Assembly: GCA_011947345.1 (NCBI GenBank)
Contig: JAAVTG010000588.1
Location: 124,001 to 188,000 of the forward strand
Origin: Phytophthora quininea
Lineage: Eukaryota > Oomycota > Peronosporomycetes > Peronosporales > Peronosporaceae
Length of the DNA stretch: 64,000 nt
Reading direction: 5' to 3'
In this document: piece by piece, positions 33,474-44,755 of the stretch
How the letters are laid out: the number at the start of each line of letters is the position of its first letter
Numbering within the stretch: the stretch's first letter is position 1
The notes under the pieces: model-generated
What the model saw: only the letters and a program-made list of their open reading frames with translations
What the model was told of the DNA's origin: nothing
Database searches by the model: none
Made by a program: the position numbers and the translations under genes

Positions 33474-35080
33474 ATGGCCAGCCGCTACTCGATGCTACGC
33501 GCCGACGATCTTGAAACGATGCTCAACAGTGGGGTCGAGCGCTACTACAAGAAGTACGCACAAGTCAACATCCAGCTGCCCACGAACGACGTGCGCTTTG
33601 GGAACCTGCCGTTTCAGGCGCAGAAGTACGCCATGGTGGACGCCCATATCACCGTGGCGTCCTATCCCATGCCATGGCGACCAAGGTGGTCACCAAGCAC
33701 GCGCTGCGATCCATTAACGGCATCGTCAAGCTCGGCAAGCTAACGCTGACCCTGACCAACCCAGGCTCAGGGAAGTCAACGCTCCTCAAGTCGCAACTCC
33801 AAGACGGAAATTGGCGGGAAGATCGTCTACTCGGGTCTGAGAGGAGCCAAGAAAGACCTCGTGAGTCTCGTTGACCAGACGTACAACCACATCATACGCT
33901 CACGGAGCCCGATACCTTCAAGTTCAGCATGTGCGTGCGAGGAGATGCACGACATCGTGGCGCTGTTCTCCAAGTCGTTCATCAACACTCTGGGGCTCGA
34001 AGTGTGCGCTGACACGGTGGTGGCCGTTGCTCTGTTGCGTGGGGCGATCTGCGGCGAGCGCAAACGCGTGATGGTTGGCAAGGTGCTCGTGGGCGGCGAG
34101 AGCTTGTTCCTGTGCGAAGCGATCTCCACAGTTATCGACAGCGCCGCGACTTTCGATATCGTCAAGTTGCCATACGGTGAAAGGCGCTCGGCGGCTCAGC
34201 TGTCACTGCTCTACTCAGGAGCCTATGCCCGGTGTTCGGCGGCATCTTGATGATCAATGAGGGCCGCATGACCTACTACGGGGCAAGGACGGAGATCGAA
34301 GAGTGCAGTTCCAGTTGATTGCCTCGTGTGAACCCGGTCGATTTCCTGATCGAAGTGACGTCGGGTCGAGGCTATCAATGCGTCAACGTGTAGGTGAATC
34401 CCAAACGCCTGCCTGTGGACTTCAACAACTTGGTCTGTCAGTCAATCATTTACCGAAGGCGCATGTGGCCATCAGGAAGGCTCAAACGAGCACTAGTTCA
34501 GGAGACCGAAGACGTCAAGAAGACGAAGAGTGTGACAAACCCCGCGTGTTCGAAGCAAACGTCTGAATTCGGCCTGACATTCATTTCCAGTACAGTGCTG
34601 CTGCTCAATCGGCAGAAGCTGGTGTGCTGCTCTGGGGCCAGATATTAGAGGCCCTTATCATTGCCATTGTCATGGGTTATGCTATACTACGTCGTCAGCC
34701 CTTCGTACTACCTGCGCATGATCTCTTCGGCATTGCGTGGCAGCACATCAACGACCGCTCTTCCAGCGTCAGGCGTGACAGCCGATCAATTTGCTTCTAA
34801 CTGCGCACGGTGTTCTACAAGCAGTGTCCAGGCAACTTCTTCCATAACGCTATCGCTGAAAGTGTGGTACAGACCCCCGTGAACATGGCCATGTCGTTTT
34901 TCCTGGGGATTTCTTCTTCTTCATGAACGGCCTCATGCGAAAAAGCAGATCGTGTGTTTCCTGGTGCTGTTGTTCTTCGAGCACGTCATTAGCGCCTACA
35001 TGACGTTGCCGAATTCACTGGCGCCAACGATCACGATTGGTTACCCGCTAAATGCCAGCACTTCTTTCGGACACCGCAAC
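33474..35080 (+). pseudogene. ABCG (PDR-type) transporter fragment
   Basis: ATG 33474 opens MASRYSMLRADDLETML, as in oomycete PDR transporters. The N-terminal half-transporter remnants follow in changing frames: Walker A (NPGSGKSTLLK), a damaged signature region (CGERKRVMVGK, lacking SGG) followed by VGGESLFLCEAIST, and later pieces of the first membrane domain (AMSFFLGI). The second half-transporter is missing and the end is lost around 35080. Full proteins are ~1,300 residues and export xenobiotics. This copy lies inside element Y. Confidence 0.8.
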
Positions 35081-35099
35081 GTTGGCTCCAGCTCGCGCA

Positions 35100-36660
35100 A
35101 GCTTCAGCCGGAGGAGCTGCGATGGACTTGATTCGTCGAATTGCTAAGCTATCAGCGCTTGATGCTTGCGCTCATGCAATTGAATCTCCTTTTCCAGCAG
35201 CGAGTTTCTTGTTCAGCTTTGCAGCGAGATCAACCAGAGCAACGATCCAAGCTCAACGTGTTGCTCCGTGTTCGACCGTAGACGTCCTTGAGACGCACAA
35301 ATCGAACTTAACGCCGTCACGCTGGACACTGCCGCTGCGTTTTGGTTCGCTCGACGACATCGCTGTAGAAAATACCGGAGAACGGACGGACAAGTCGTTT
35401 AAGATCGCAACTGGCGGCCATGGGGATGGCAAGTTTGCGCGCGCAGCAGAAAGGAGTTTCGTCTGCACGTTGTTGGCGAGGACGGCATTGTAGCAGGCGC
35501 TATTCGCGTCAGTATTTAGCGGTTTGGCCTCAGCTACAGCCTTTGGCGCACTGGTTCACAGCTCAAGATGCTCGATGATTTTACCACCGTTGTCACATTG
35601 CAGCTCGATACACCGGGTTGGTGACACTGGACGAATTTCTGCAGTGGCTGAACGTCGGCATTAAAGACTCCTACGGGGCTACGAACGCAGGCTCCAAGTC
35701 TGCGCGATCAGTAGGAGGCTTCGACATCATGACTCCTCTACAGTTTGGAAATCTGCATCACCATCTTCTTGATGACACGTAGGGAAGGACTTGCCGTCGG
35801 TACTGGACAAACACTTGCAGCACGTGTTTGCTGAGGGTCAACGAGATCGAGTGTATGCTCTCGAGGTTTTGGGAGCACGTGTTGCCGTCTCTCGGGTGAT
35901 CTGGGACTTTCACTAAAACGTTGCGCTGCTAGTGGAGCTGTTCCACGACCCTGCAACTTCCACCCGCAAGGCTGCAGAATACGCAAGTGCTCGGCGACTG
36001 AAGGAGAATGATGTAGCAAGGCTTTTTCATTATGCCACAAATGGAGTTGGGAGGGCGCCGCAGGGTGTCGCTCGAGTTTGGCACACGCACGAGGTACAAA
36101 TGGCCGCCTTTGCTCGACGAAGTGCATCCCATTGCGTTTAACCCATGGCACAGACTCCACCAGCAGCGCTGGAGGAGGAAGCAAGTCCTCGTACAGCAAG
36201 AGTATCGTCAGTCAAGAATTTCAAGGGCACGTCACCAGTACGCCTCCACTGCATCGATCTCTTTTCGGGCAGTGAACTTCGTAATCGCTCACGTTTGCGC
36301 CTGCGCCCAGCACATCTCACGACAAATTCAATTCTACAAACGTCAGCTTCATTGCTACGTAACGCTCGAAGGGTGGCAGGAGTGTCATCAAGCTAGTGCT
36401 GCACTGCTGATCCGGTCCGTTTGGCGACGGCGTTGTTCAGTGTCTGATGCTCAGCGGTGTACACGAGATCGACATAATCTCTTTGCTCGAGAGCTTGATG
36501 CTCGAGCTGAGATTAAGAGAGCTGCTACGAACGGAGGTCTGTTTGCTGCTGGGTCAGGACCTACCGTTGTTTCAGGCAATCGCCACGACAGGAAGTTCGT
36601 AGGATCCGGAGCTCGCATTCGTCTCGTTGGTACCTTCGCTGATGTCAATGTGAAGTTGTA
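35100..36660 (+). pseudogene. Degenerate coding remnants, one IQ-like motif
   Basis: Coherent stretches on + in shifting frames: a helical segment near 35130-35260 (LSYQRLMLALMQLNLLFQQR), NVGIKDSYGATNAGSKSARS near 35655, LVELFHDPATSTRKAAEYA near 35935, and ASAALLIRSVWRRR near 36400, which looks like an IQ calmodulin-binding motif. Frequent stops. These may all derive from one large cytoskeletal-type gene together with the RCC1 fragment downstream, but I cannot identify it. Confidence 0.4.
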
Positions 36661-36679
36661 GGTTTTGGCAGCATTGCCG

Positions 36680-37262
36680 GTGTGTGTAGTGGCAGCTCGA
36701 GATGACGGACGTTCGCCATTTGCTTGGGGCCGATGTCTCCCGCGCGTATATCAAGCGGTTAATGGCGAAAATGGGAGAAGAGTGTCTGACGCACGAAACA
36801 CCCCGTCGACTTCTTCGAATGCCATCACGAGTGACGGGAGTTGCGTGCGGTTTTTAGGCATGCGGTCATACTAACCGAAGACGGAATGGTGCTCTTATGG
36901 GGCTTTAGCGACCACGGACAGTTAGGCCATGAGCCAACAGAAACGCTAGCTGCACCCACCGCAGGCCGTGGTCGTTATATAACGAGTGTTCTGGCGAAGT
37001 TGAATAGCTGCTGGCGCCACCAACGGCTCTTGTACTTCGAAGGATGTAACAAGCAGAACCGATTCCTATGGCTCAGGTTTGCTGTGGGGACTACTATTGC
37101 ATGGAGTTAAGTCGAGCTGGAGCCATTTTCACTTGGGGGAGCTTCCGAGGGCCAATTGGGTCATGACAAGACCCACGAATTCTACTAAGTTTCTTTCGCT
37201 GATCGTCACATGGTCAGCTCTGCGTACACGTACTTGGTTCCGCTTGAGGCAGTACTGGCACT
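36680..37262 (+). pseudogene. RCC1-repeat protein fragment
   Basis: RCC1-type repeat signature HAVILTEDGMVLLWGFSDHG followed by QLGHEPTE near 36865-36945, with weaker repeats following (YGSGLLWG-like; LGELPRANWV). RCC1 repeats form seven-bladed propellers that bind partner proteins or chromatin. Fewer than three blades survive, in several frames. Confidence 0.55.
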
Positions 37263-37543
37263 AAGCAGTGTCAAAATCACCGAAGTCGCCTGTCGAGGAA
37301 ATCACTCCGTCGGAAGCCATGCTACGTGGAATGTATTCGGGTAGGGCAACTGGGAAAGACGACGAGGTGTGGATAGCGAACACGCCTTTGTCCCCGAAGA
37401 GATGATCGAAGTTTCAGCTCTACTGCTCCGTCACGTTGCCGTCGGGGATCATCACATGGTAGAGTGGAGGCGTGGAAGCTGCAGATCATGGAGAAAGAGA
37501 TATGGGATTCTACGTAGAGCTGCTAGCAGGGGCATCCAGTTCG

Positions 37544-38423
37544 TCAGAGGCCCTCGAACGTGGATTTATAGGCTTCTTCAGGTTCGGATACGGAGTCATC
37601 GTCTCCATATGTACTCAACCACCAACAACGGCTTGAGTCCGACGTGTGGCCATCAGCACGGGGGTGAACACTCCCGATTCCTCGGCAAACCGCAGCGCGA
37701 ACGCGTTTTCCTCGAGCAAATCCAGTACGACGATATACGACAAGAGCGCCAGCTTCTTGAACACCCAAGACGCGGTGACCGATCTCCCCGATGATCGTTT
37801 CTGGTTCGAGTTCTGCTTCACTTTCAGTTCCAAGGGGATATCGTTGGTGGTGCGTAGTACCAGAGTTGTTCTCAGCGATATCGGATGCAACCGGGTTAAG
37901 CACGCTCTGGTCAATCTCCGACACGGAAATGCTATTCGTGTCTGTGAGTGCAACCGTGGACTTCTTCTCCTTCATGGAGCGAACTCAAAGTTGCTGTTGC
38001 TGCTCGAGTCGCTTATTTGCTGTCGCCACGGCTGGATGGTATACATGTGCGGCAAACCGTCTTCGGCCGATTGAACGCTCGATCCGCACACTGGCAGCTC
38101 CTGCACGACGCCATACACCTCCGTGCTGGAATCTTCGCCACCGTCTCCCCCCCCGTGTATTCGCTATTCATCTCAAACCCTTGAGAAGTGTTGTGGCTCA
38201 TCTTCAAAATCAGTCGGAACTGCAGGTAAAACTCCATAGGCTTTACCCGCGGCATCACTACCAAACGATTCGAAACGCGGCCACGTAGCCACTGGTCCAC
38301 ACCCTGAGCATACGTGGAGACGTTGACCTGGTGCGGTAGACGCAACGAACGGGGATCGAAATCTCCAACTCGATCAAGTGTCAAAGCGAAGTGCACTGCT
38401 CCAAAGCGAGTATATATCGACAT
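37544..38423 (-). pseudogene. Hypothetical protein fragment
   Basis: Not recognised. Minus-strand frames give MSIYTRFGAVHFALTLDRVG and FYLQFRLILKMSHNTSQGFE at 38423-38150, then LALLSYIVVLDLLEENAFAL (membrane-like) near 37700-37760. The pieces are in different frames with no domain match. Probably another captured fragment in element Y. Confidence 0.35.
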
Positions 38424-38709
38424 CAGCGCTTCTTGTGCCTGGGTCGAGAAGTGCCATCGACTGTGCTAGGACGGGATGTTGAAGTCACGGTATTCGGTCC
38501 AGCGTTTGATTTGACAGTACCAGGACGACATTTCATATACGCAGAAGGTCGCCAGCTTGTCACGTCGTTGTGTTCATCTTCACCGAGGTCATCCGCATCC
38601 AAAGCGACTAGACAGCCTGTCCAGCGTATTGGATGCCCGCCACAAGACCTGGACTGTGCAGGAGCTGCTAGCATCGCCCAATACTCAGACGCCGCAGTAA
38701 GTGAACACA

Positions 38710-38910
38710 ATGCCGCCACAGAGCGTGGCTCGAGGGTTTCTTGATCAAGCAGGGCTCGAGCAAAACCCTCTTCCCTTTGCGATTATCTTCGGCACGCGGG
38801 CACAGCATTCTACAGTACACAAGCGCCAAGATATTCAACTCGTATATTGACCTTGTCCACAACAGCATCGACTTAAAAGGAGCGACCAAAATCATTTGCT
38901 CCGCTTCCTG
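38710..38910 (+). pseudogene. Possible PH-domain fragment
   Basis: A short + strand frame contains FLIKQGSSKTLFPLRLSS, then LQYTSAKIFNSYIDLVHNSI, the order of a PH-domain start (KQG, basic, hydrophobic, L-Y-T). Too short and interrupted for certainty. Confidence 0.25.
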
Positions 38911-40303
38911 TTGTGGCTTGGGGTGAGGCGTTCAGCGTTGCTGGCTTCGATGTCCGTGCCCTTTTGAAATTGTTTGCAAGTGTTCGCTGGCGCTGGCGTT
39001 TTCGCGTGGTGCCTTGGCCATCTTTCTGCCGTTTCTTCCCGTGTGACGAGCGAGGTCCGCATCCTGTAGAGCCTGCTGCGTAGCTGTGGTGGTTGCTCTC
39101 GTGCTAGTCCCTCCGTGACCTTCACGACGACGTGGGGAGGCTCTTGAGGAGCTTGCTGCATCCCTGCAGAGGTCGGTCTTATGTGGCTCCCTGTGAGGTC
39201 TTCACGACGACGTGAGCTTGGACCTCGTGCAGTGTGCCATACAGCAGGCGACGTCTGTGTCGAGCCGCTAGAGCTGGAGTCCTCGCTTTGCTCTTGATCT
39301 TGTAGGTACTGCCACACATCAGGAGACGTGGGGATTGTGCGGCGCTCTCGGATCGGTTCTCGGTGGTGGTGATCTGGATTGCGTAGCGACGGCAGCACTT
39401 CAGCAGACGTTGTTGTCGTGCAGATCTCTTCGTGTCGCTCACGATGGCGCTGACTGGGGTCTTCTGGGGTCTGCAACAGCACTGGCGACGTTGGTGTCGT
39501 GCAGAGCTCTCGACGTGGTCCATGACGGCGCTGATTGGGATCTTCTGGGGTCTGCCACGCACCGGGAGGCGATGGTGCTGTACAGATCTCTTCGTTTGAC
39601 TCGCGACCGCGCTGACCGGGATCTTGTGGGGCATGCCACGGATCTGGAGTTTCAAGTGTCGCGTTGACATCTGAGTTTGCGGCGTCAACTTGTTCTTGAT
39701 GGCTCAGCATCGCTGACGCTGAGGCAGTGGCTGGGCTTGACTGCGCAAGGGCAATTGACGGGTACTCGTTGGTGTAAGTTGGCTCGCTGAGTGAGAAGCT
39801 TGAAGAAGGCGAGCTTTCTCCGCGAATTCTTGGCAGTGTTGGCGACGTATAGGGTGTAGATCCGTCATCAGTAAGATCTTCGGTTGTTGAGTCAAAGCAA
39901 CCCAACGGGGTGACATTTGCCTTCGCTGCGAATAGTTTCTCCATTCGACCATACCACGGACACATCAACTCCAACTTCTGGTGCAAGGTAAATATTCCGT
40001 TCTCCTCGTCCTCTGCAGTTACGCCTGCCCCAGTACTATCTTCATACCGTTTAGTTCGTAGATAACGATCCTTGTATGTAGCGAAGCGCGCGCGCATCTG
40101 CTTGGCGTCAAGTCGGAACTCCCTTTGCTGCTGGCTGCTAGCATGTCTGCCATTCCCTTGAAGCCGGCTGTACTCGACGACTGCTTCCCAACCGAGGTCT
40201 TCTTCTCAACACCAAAACAACGAGCGAAATTGGCTGGATTCTCTAGCCATGCCACAATGGCACGTAAGTTCTCATCCCTTAAATGCTTCCCCTTCTTCCC
40301 CAT
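38892..40303 (-). pseudogene. SANT/Myb-like transposon-associated protein with 27-residue repeats
   Basis: ATG at 40301-40303 (MGKKGKHLRDENLRAIVAWL). The N-terminal ~130 residues read ARFATYKDRYLRTKRYEDST, then FTLHQKLELMCPWYGRMEKL, the layout of a SANT-like DNA-binding domain repeated in oomycete transposon proteins. The C-terminal half has about six tandem 27-residue units built on T-SP..W/L QTPEDP-QR (39250-39640), then a basic tail. One missing base near 40110 shifts the frame. It faces inward from the right end of element Y, where a Harbinger second gene would lie. Confidence 0.6.
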
Positions 40304-40574
40304 CGCGGTCGAATTGAAGAGTGAGACTCTCGGATCGCTTCGGAGCCGGATCTGTCCGATTTGGACAAGGTTCCATGGCATTTTGAAGAGAGTGGTACTC
40401 CACCAAATCGGAACATATTTCAAAACGACAACTTTCAATTTTGAAACCCCTATTAAACGATATTCATCCACAAACCGCTTTTAGAACGGTTGTGGAAGGC
40501 GCCCATTTTTCAAACAGAACGAGGTGCCATTTGCCGAGATGATTCACAACACATTCATTTTCCCAAGAGAGTTT

Positions 40575-41586
40575 TTATCCCAAGTAAACTGGTTCTTCTC
40601 CGTTCATGGCGCGCACATCGCGTAGTCGCTGGATGAATCCGTAGAGAGGTTTGTTTCGCTTGACATTGTCCAAGTGGGTCTCGTGCGACTTGAGCAGCTC
40701 CACGCAACCTTCGGTAGCAGTCGTCTGCATGCACTCCATGAGTGACTCGTAGTACTCCTCCTCGTACACGCCTCGCGACAGCAATCGCTGCACGGGTGAC
40801 CGCCGCAGCTTCTCCAAGAAACCGATCCAGTCGGCCAGATCGCTCTGTGAGATTCGCAGCTGCGAGTCTTCCGGTGCATTCACTCGAGCGCCGTCCAGCC
40901 AAATCGTTAGCACGTATCTCTCCGCGTTTGACGGCAGTACGCGGTGCAGCATCCAGTCGCTCTGGAACAGCACCATCCGATCCATCTTGGGCGCCACCGT
41001 CACCGGTTGCTGCAGGAACGGCAAGAGCTGCACTTCACCCCCTCGCCCTGTTTCCAGCCTTCATTCAAGTACAACAAGCAAGTCACTTTGCGTTTGTTGG
41101 GGTCTCCAGGGTTGTCGTAGTGGCACGGGAAGCAGCCGCCGTGTCCGGCATTGCGCTGCAGCTTCAATGTCCGTCCAGAGGTGCTGAATTCCAGCTCGTA
41201 TTGCGGCAGATACGTCGACAGCACTTGCAGCAGCTCGGTCGAGTGGAAAAGCGCGTCAAGCTCCGGCACTTTGGTGCGCAGCGAAGCATCGTGCAGGTCG
41301 ACCTCGTAGATGTGAGGCTTGACAAAGTAATAGGCCTGGGGTTTACCGTCCGTGCCGCTCTGCGTGAGTCCGAACTGCGTCTTGTTGGGCTTGAAATGCT
41401 CGTTCTGATGCAGCCATCGCATCTCCTCAAGCAGAGCGCTGGCCCAGCCGTGGCCGAAGCAGTCGTCGATGACAGCGTAGCCTTGCTGATCCAACTGCTT
41501 GCATGCCTCGCCAGTGATCTTGCGGTGGAGCCGCTCGTAGTCGCGGGTGAATGGCTCCTTGTACTCTCCGGGAAGCTGTCAGCCAT
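40575..41586 (-). CDS. 2OG-Fe(II) oxygenase (prolyl 4-hydroxylase-like), two frameshifts
   Basis: Starts MADSFP at 41586. Core: LDQQGYAVIDDCFGHG, then the iron-binding HxD in CHYDNPGD followed by RKVTCLLYLNEGW, and the distal His in WMLHRVLPSNAERYVLTIW with Arg for 2-oxoglutarate. Family enzymes hydroxylate proline or other residues in proteins, using Fe(II), O2 and 2-oxoglutarate. The frame breaks at about 41570 (GGG run) and at 41038-41042 (run of five C); one added base at each restores the protein. About 336 residues. The 3' end is 71 bp from the right end of element Y. Substrate unknown. Confidence 0.85.
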
Positions 41587-41755
41587 GGTTGTCTGAGAAT
41601 GCAAGGACGCTCGATGGTGAGAGAGAACGAGACGACTGGCCACAGCTTTTCTGAAGTTGGAACGGAAATGTGATGAGACACTCGTTGCCTGTTGGTTGTC
41701 AATTGCTGGAGTTCTATGGTTCATAGCGGAATATATTATTGATAAGCGAGATCTC

Positions 41756-42793
41756 TTACTGTTGGTACTCGAGCTGCGTGATTGTCGTCGGGTCAGCACC
41801 CTCGAAGGCGATGCGGTAGATGGCCGTAAAGAGCGGGAACTGGTCGACGGCGTTGTGCTCCTTGAGGATGCCGTACACTTCCTTGGACGTGAGCGTGCCC
41901 TGCAGCATCTGACCGTTCAGCAAGGTGCGCTCCAGCTCCTCCCACGTGGTCTTCTGCGTCACGAAGGCCTCGGCGCACTTGCGGTTGCGGCCACCAAAAC
42001 ACGTGGTGATCAAGTCGGCGATGCCGCAGCTCTCAAAGAACGTGTCTTCCTTGACGCCGTCAAAGTACTTGAAGCAGAACTTTTTCATCTCGCTCAAGCC
42101 AATACGAATGATGGCAGCCTTAGTGTTGCCGCCGTACTTCAGGCCGTCGCAGAACCCGGCGCCGAGCGCCACGACGTTCTTCAGAGCGCCGCACATCTCG
42201 ACGCCGTGCGGGTCCAGTGCCACGTCCACGCGGAACGTGGGGGCGTTGAACAGCTCGCGGAGCAGCGCACCGTGACGCAGATCTGCGCAGCCCAAAGTGG
42301 ACTCGCAGAAGTCGCCCGCAGCGACCTCGTTGGCCACGTTGGCGCCCATGAGCACACTGCAGTCGATGTCCAGCGCCTTGCGGATGATGTCGGAGACCAG
42401 CACGACTCCGTTCTCGTCGAAGTCGATGCCCTTGATGAGCGACACGGCCATTGCGCCGTCCTTCAGACCCTGCTGCTTGATGGAGGTAAGCATGCGGCCC
42501 AGGAACTGGTGCGGCACGCAGAAGATGAGGATGTCGGCGTCCTTGACGGCCTCCAGCAGGTCTGGCACGGCGATGATGTTCTCGGGCAGCTTGTAGCCCG
42601 GCAGGTACTTGACGTTCTCGTGTTGCGTGTTGATGATCTCCGTGAGCTTGTGGCCGTCCACCTGCTCCTCGAAGACCCACATGTTGATGTCGCGCTGGAA
42701 CGTCTCGCTCTGCTTGGTCGTGTTCTCGCCGATGATGCGCGCGATGGCAGAGCCCCAGTTGCCGGAGCCCACGAGACAGACTTTCAGAGCCAT
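41756..42793 (-). CDS. Glycerol-3-phosphate dehydrogenase, NAD-dependent
   Basis: Reduces dihydroxyacetone phosphate to glycerol-3-phosphate with NADH; cytosolic redox balance and lipid backbone supply. Intact, 345 residues. Start MALKVCLVGSGNWGSAIAR carries the Rossmann GxGxxG directly, so ATG 42791-42793 is preferred over upstream in-frame ATGs to 43039. Other marks: FCVPHQFLGRM, VSLIKGID, MGANVANEVA, catalytic Lys in CGALKNVVALGAGFCDGL, GGNTKAAIIRIGL, TCFGGRNRKCAEAF. No peroxisomal C-terminal signal (ends LEYQQ). Spaced 169 bp from the oxygenase start on the same strand. Confidence 0.96.
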   Translation of the reverse strand: MALKVCLVGSGNWGSAIARIIGENTTKQSETFQRDINMWVFEEQVDGHKLTEIINTQHENVKYLPGYKLPENIIAVPDLLEAVKDADILIFCVPHQFLGRMLTSIKQQGLKDGAMAVSLIKGIDFDENGVVLVSDIIRKALDIDCSVLMGANVANEVAAGDFCESTLGCADLRHGALLRELFNAPTFRVDVALDPHGVEMCGALKNVVALGAGFCDGLKYGGNTKAAIIRIGLSEMKKFCFKYFDGVKEDTFFESCGIADLITTCFGGRNRKCAEAFVTQKTTWEELERTLLNGQMLQGTLTSKEVYGILKEHNAVDQFPLFTAIYRIAFEGADPTTITQLEYQQ

Positions 42794-43039
42794 TGGGTGC
42801 TTGGGGTGCGAGAGAACTTGGTGCTTGGGAGAAGGCAAAAGCAGGAATGACAAGCACGTTTTGCTCCGCGTCCTCGCATCGGAGCTGCGTTTGCTGACGT
42901 ACTGGACGTGACGCGGCGGCATGCGACATTTATAGAAACGATAGGATTGGCTGAGAATTGGAACTGAATTGCAGATTTTGTAGGAAGCGATGATGGATAA
43001 AAGGCTGCGTAGACAATTGCCAGCAACGATTGCTGGCAT

Positions 43040-43716
43040 CGGACAGCGAAGGCAAAAGCGACCTCAACGCGTCTGCATTGCTGTCGGCTGAATTGACTCA
43101 TCGAGTTCGTTTCCATGCGACTGCTAATCGTCTGGATGGAAGCCGTACCGACGAAAACAACGTGGTGTACTTGGCGCTTTGGTGCTTGGTGGAGATCTCT
43201 AGGCTTCGCAGCAACGCGACTTGGACTTCTTCTTCAAGGCCAATGTGCTCGGTAATACAACCGCGATTATGGGGTGAAATCTTGCTGCGAGATGTTTGCA
43301 AACAGAGCTGCAGCTTGCCCAGCCAAAGCAGCCGCAAACGAGAACCTCGAAGAACCTGAAATTCGTCGACTTCAAATCGCGAGCAAGCAACTTGGCCATT
43401 TAACAACATCGCCGTCTGTTTTCGTGTGCCAAAAGGCTTCGATTGTCGGTCGTCTGCAGCTTACCGCCAGCCAATCGTCCAGGGCTGCTTGGTGTATGCA
43501 CGCGTTCCAGGTGCGGTGCAGCTTTGCATGCTCATCGGATCACCGGCAAACTCAGTCTGCTTGGAGAGCATTCGTCCGGTCTGCGCGCCAGCCAGCCGGT
43601 GCTCGAAATCCGGTGAACGCCGAGCCGCTTCAACACGAGACCGCCGGACACGCGTCGAGATGCGGCCGCCCTCTGTTTGGTCTTGGACAGGCCCACCGCA
43701 GCGCTCGCTTCGCTTG
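43040..43716. other. Intergenic interval without a convincing gene
   Basis: Open frames exist on both strands but none keeps a recognisable domain or consistent composition. Likely the upstream region of the dehydrogenase and 3' flank of the hydrolase. Confidence 0.45.
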
Positions 43717-44667
43717 CTAATGGACAGCCATAATCTGCTCGCCGATCGCGCGCAGTGCCTTCTTCAGCAGCTTCGAGTTTGTCAGCAGGTGGTTGGCGCG
43801 AGGAATCGGCAAGAAGCGCTTGGGTTCGGCCGCAGCCTCGAAGAGTTCTTGGCCGTTCGAGAACGGTATATTCTGGTCAGCGTCTCCGTGGATCACCAGC
43901 ATTGGAGGCAACGACTCTCCTGACACGGCTCGACGGATATCCAGTGAGCCGTCCCGGCACTCGTCCATGTAGCGCTTGCTCAGCTTCACATACAACTTGG
44001 ACGGCGGGTCTTCCGCATTGATCTCCGCAGACTCTACACCGTTCAACGAGAGATCGACGTCCTTGGGCAGTGGGCAGCCGCCCGGCAGGTAAAACTCCTT
44101 CCAGCACGAGCCTGTAGCCTCATATTGCTCCAGTTGCAAGGGCATAAAGTCGAACTTAACTCCTGCGGCCAGATCCAGCAGCCCTGCGATCACTGCGATG
44201 GAGTCTGCCACCTGCTTATCCCTCAGTAGACTGGCCAGGATAGCTCCGGTTGACAGCCCCACGACGTGCAGTTTGCCCTGTGTGAGCCAGCGGCTTCGAA
44301 TGAACCTGCAGACTGCTAACGCGTCCTCCAGCTCCTGACCGACCGTCTTGTCCGTAAACCTCAGCTGCTGGTCAGAGCCCGGTATTCCTCCAAAGTTGAA
44401 GGCGAAGAAGGCTTTGTTGTGATCGACCTGTACTGCTGAGCCAAGCCAGAACTCGGCCAGTTTAGTCGGCATTCGCGATGCAAATTCGGCTTTTGTTGGG
44501 TGCACTGCCATGTCTGGGAACCCGTGCAGATACAGCATCACCTCGTCGAAGGCTACTTCGGCGCCTGCACTATCGTCTGCCGTCGCTACGATGCCTGAAA
44601 GCTCTCTACTCTGCCCGCACGACGCCTGCGCCGCCGACACCTCCACGGATACCTTGTGCAGCTTCAT
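43717..44667 (-). CDS. Alpha/beta hydrolase family protein
   Basis: Intact single exon, 316 residues. Hydrolase fold marks in order: LYLHGFPDM (oxyanion His-Gly), nucleophile Ser in VVGLSTGAILA, acid Asp in VIHGDADQNIPF, His in PRANHLLTN. No signal peptide; starts MKLHKVSVEVSAAQ. Substrate cannot be read from sequence; carboxylesterase or acyl-thioesterase-like activity is plausible. It lies tail to head with the RBR gene (88 bp apart). Confidence 0.9.
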   Translation of the reverse strand: MKLHKVSVEVSAAQASCGQSRELSGIVATADDSAGAEVAFDEVMLYLHGFPDMAVHPTKAEFASRMPTKLAEFWLGSAVQVDHNKAFFAFNFGGIPGSDQQLRFTDKTVGQELEDALAVCRFIRSRWLTQGKLHVVGLSTGAILASLLRDKQVADSIAVIAGLLDLAAGVKFDFMPLQLEQYEATGSCWKEFYLPGGCPLPKDVDLSLNGVESAEINAEDPPSKLYVKLSKRYMDECRDGSLDIRRAVSGESLPPMLVIHGDADQNIPFSNGQELFEAAAEPKRFLPIPRANHLLTNSKLLKKALRAIGEQIMAVH

Positions 44668-44755
44668 CGCCGCTGAAATAGTGTTCTTACAGAGAAACGA
44701 TACGAGTCCAATTGCTCTTATACAGGGATATCATAAACGAAGTTGAAGTGCTATA

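Larger units (their letters stand above)
31816..40504. mobile_element. PIF/Harbinger-like element Y with captured host gene fragments
   Basis: The right end at 40504 reads, on the minus strand, GGGCGCCTTCCACAACC. Further in, TTTAATAGGGGTTTCAAAA on the minus strand near 40460 mirrors CATTAGGGGTTTCAAAATTA at 31862. Both ends then carry AATCGGA and GTACCACTC words before the ATG of an inward-facing gene (transposase left, SANT-like right). About 5.6 kb between them holds degraded pieces of unrelated genes. Whether this is one element with cargo, or two ends left by separate insertions around host DNA, is not settled. Confidence 0.45.

Noticed and set aside
27021..40504. One single 13.5-kb transposon bounded by GGGCGCCTTCCA ends with ATT on both sides
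   Set aside because: The internal end-like motifs near 31815-31870 and two different transposases fit two abutting elements better; the ATT match is only three bases.
40742..41596. A 284-codon plus-strand open frame opposite the 2OG oxygenase
   Set aside because: Shadow frame; the minus strand carries the iron-binding and cosubstrate residues.
41657..42850. A 397-codon plus-strand open frame opposite glycerol-3-phosphate dehydrogenase
   Set aside because: Antisense to an intact, strongly conserved enzyme; composition typical of a GC3-rich shadow.
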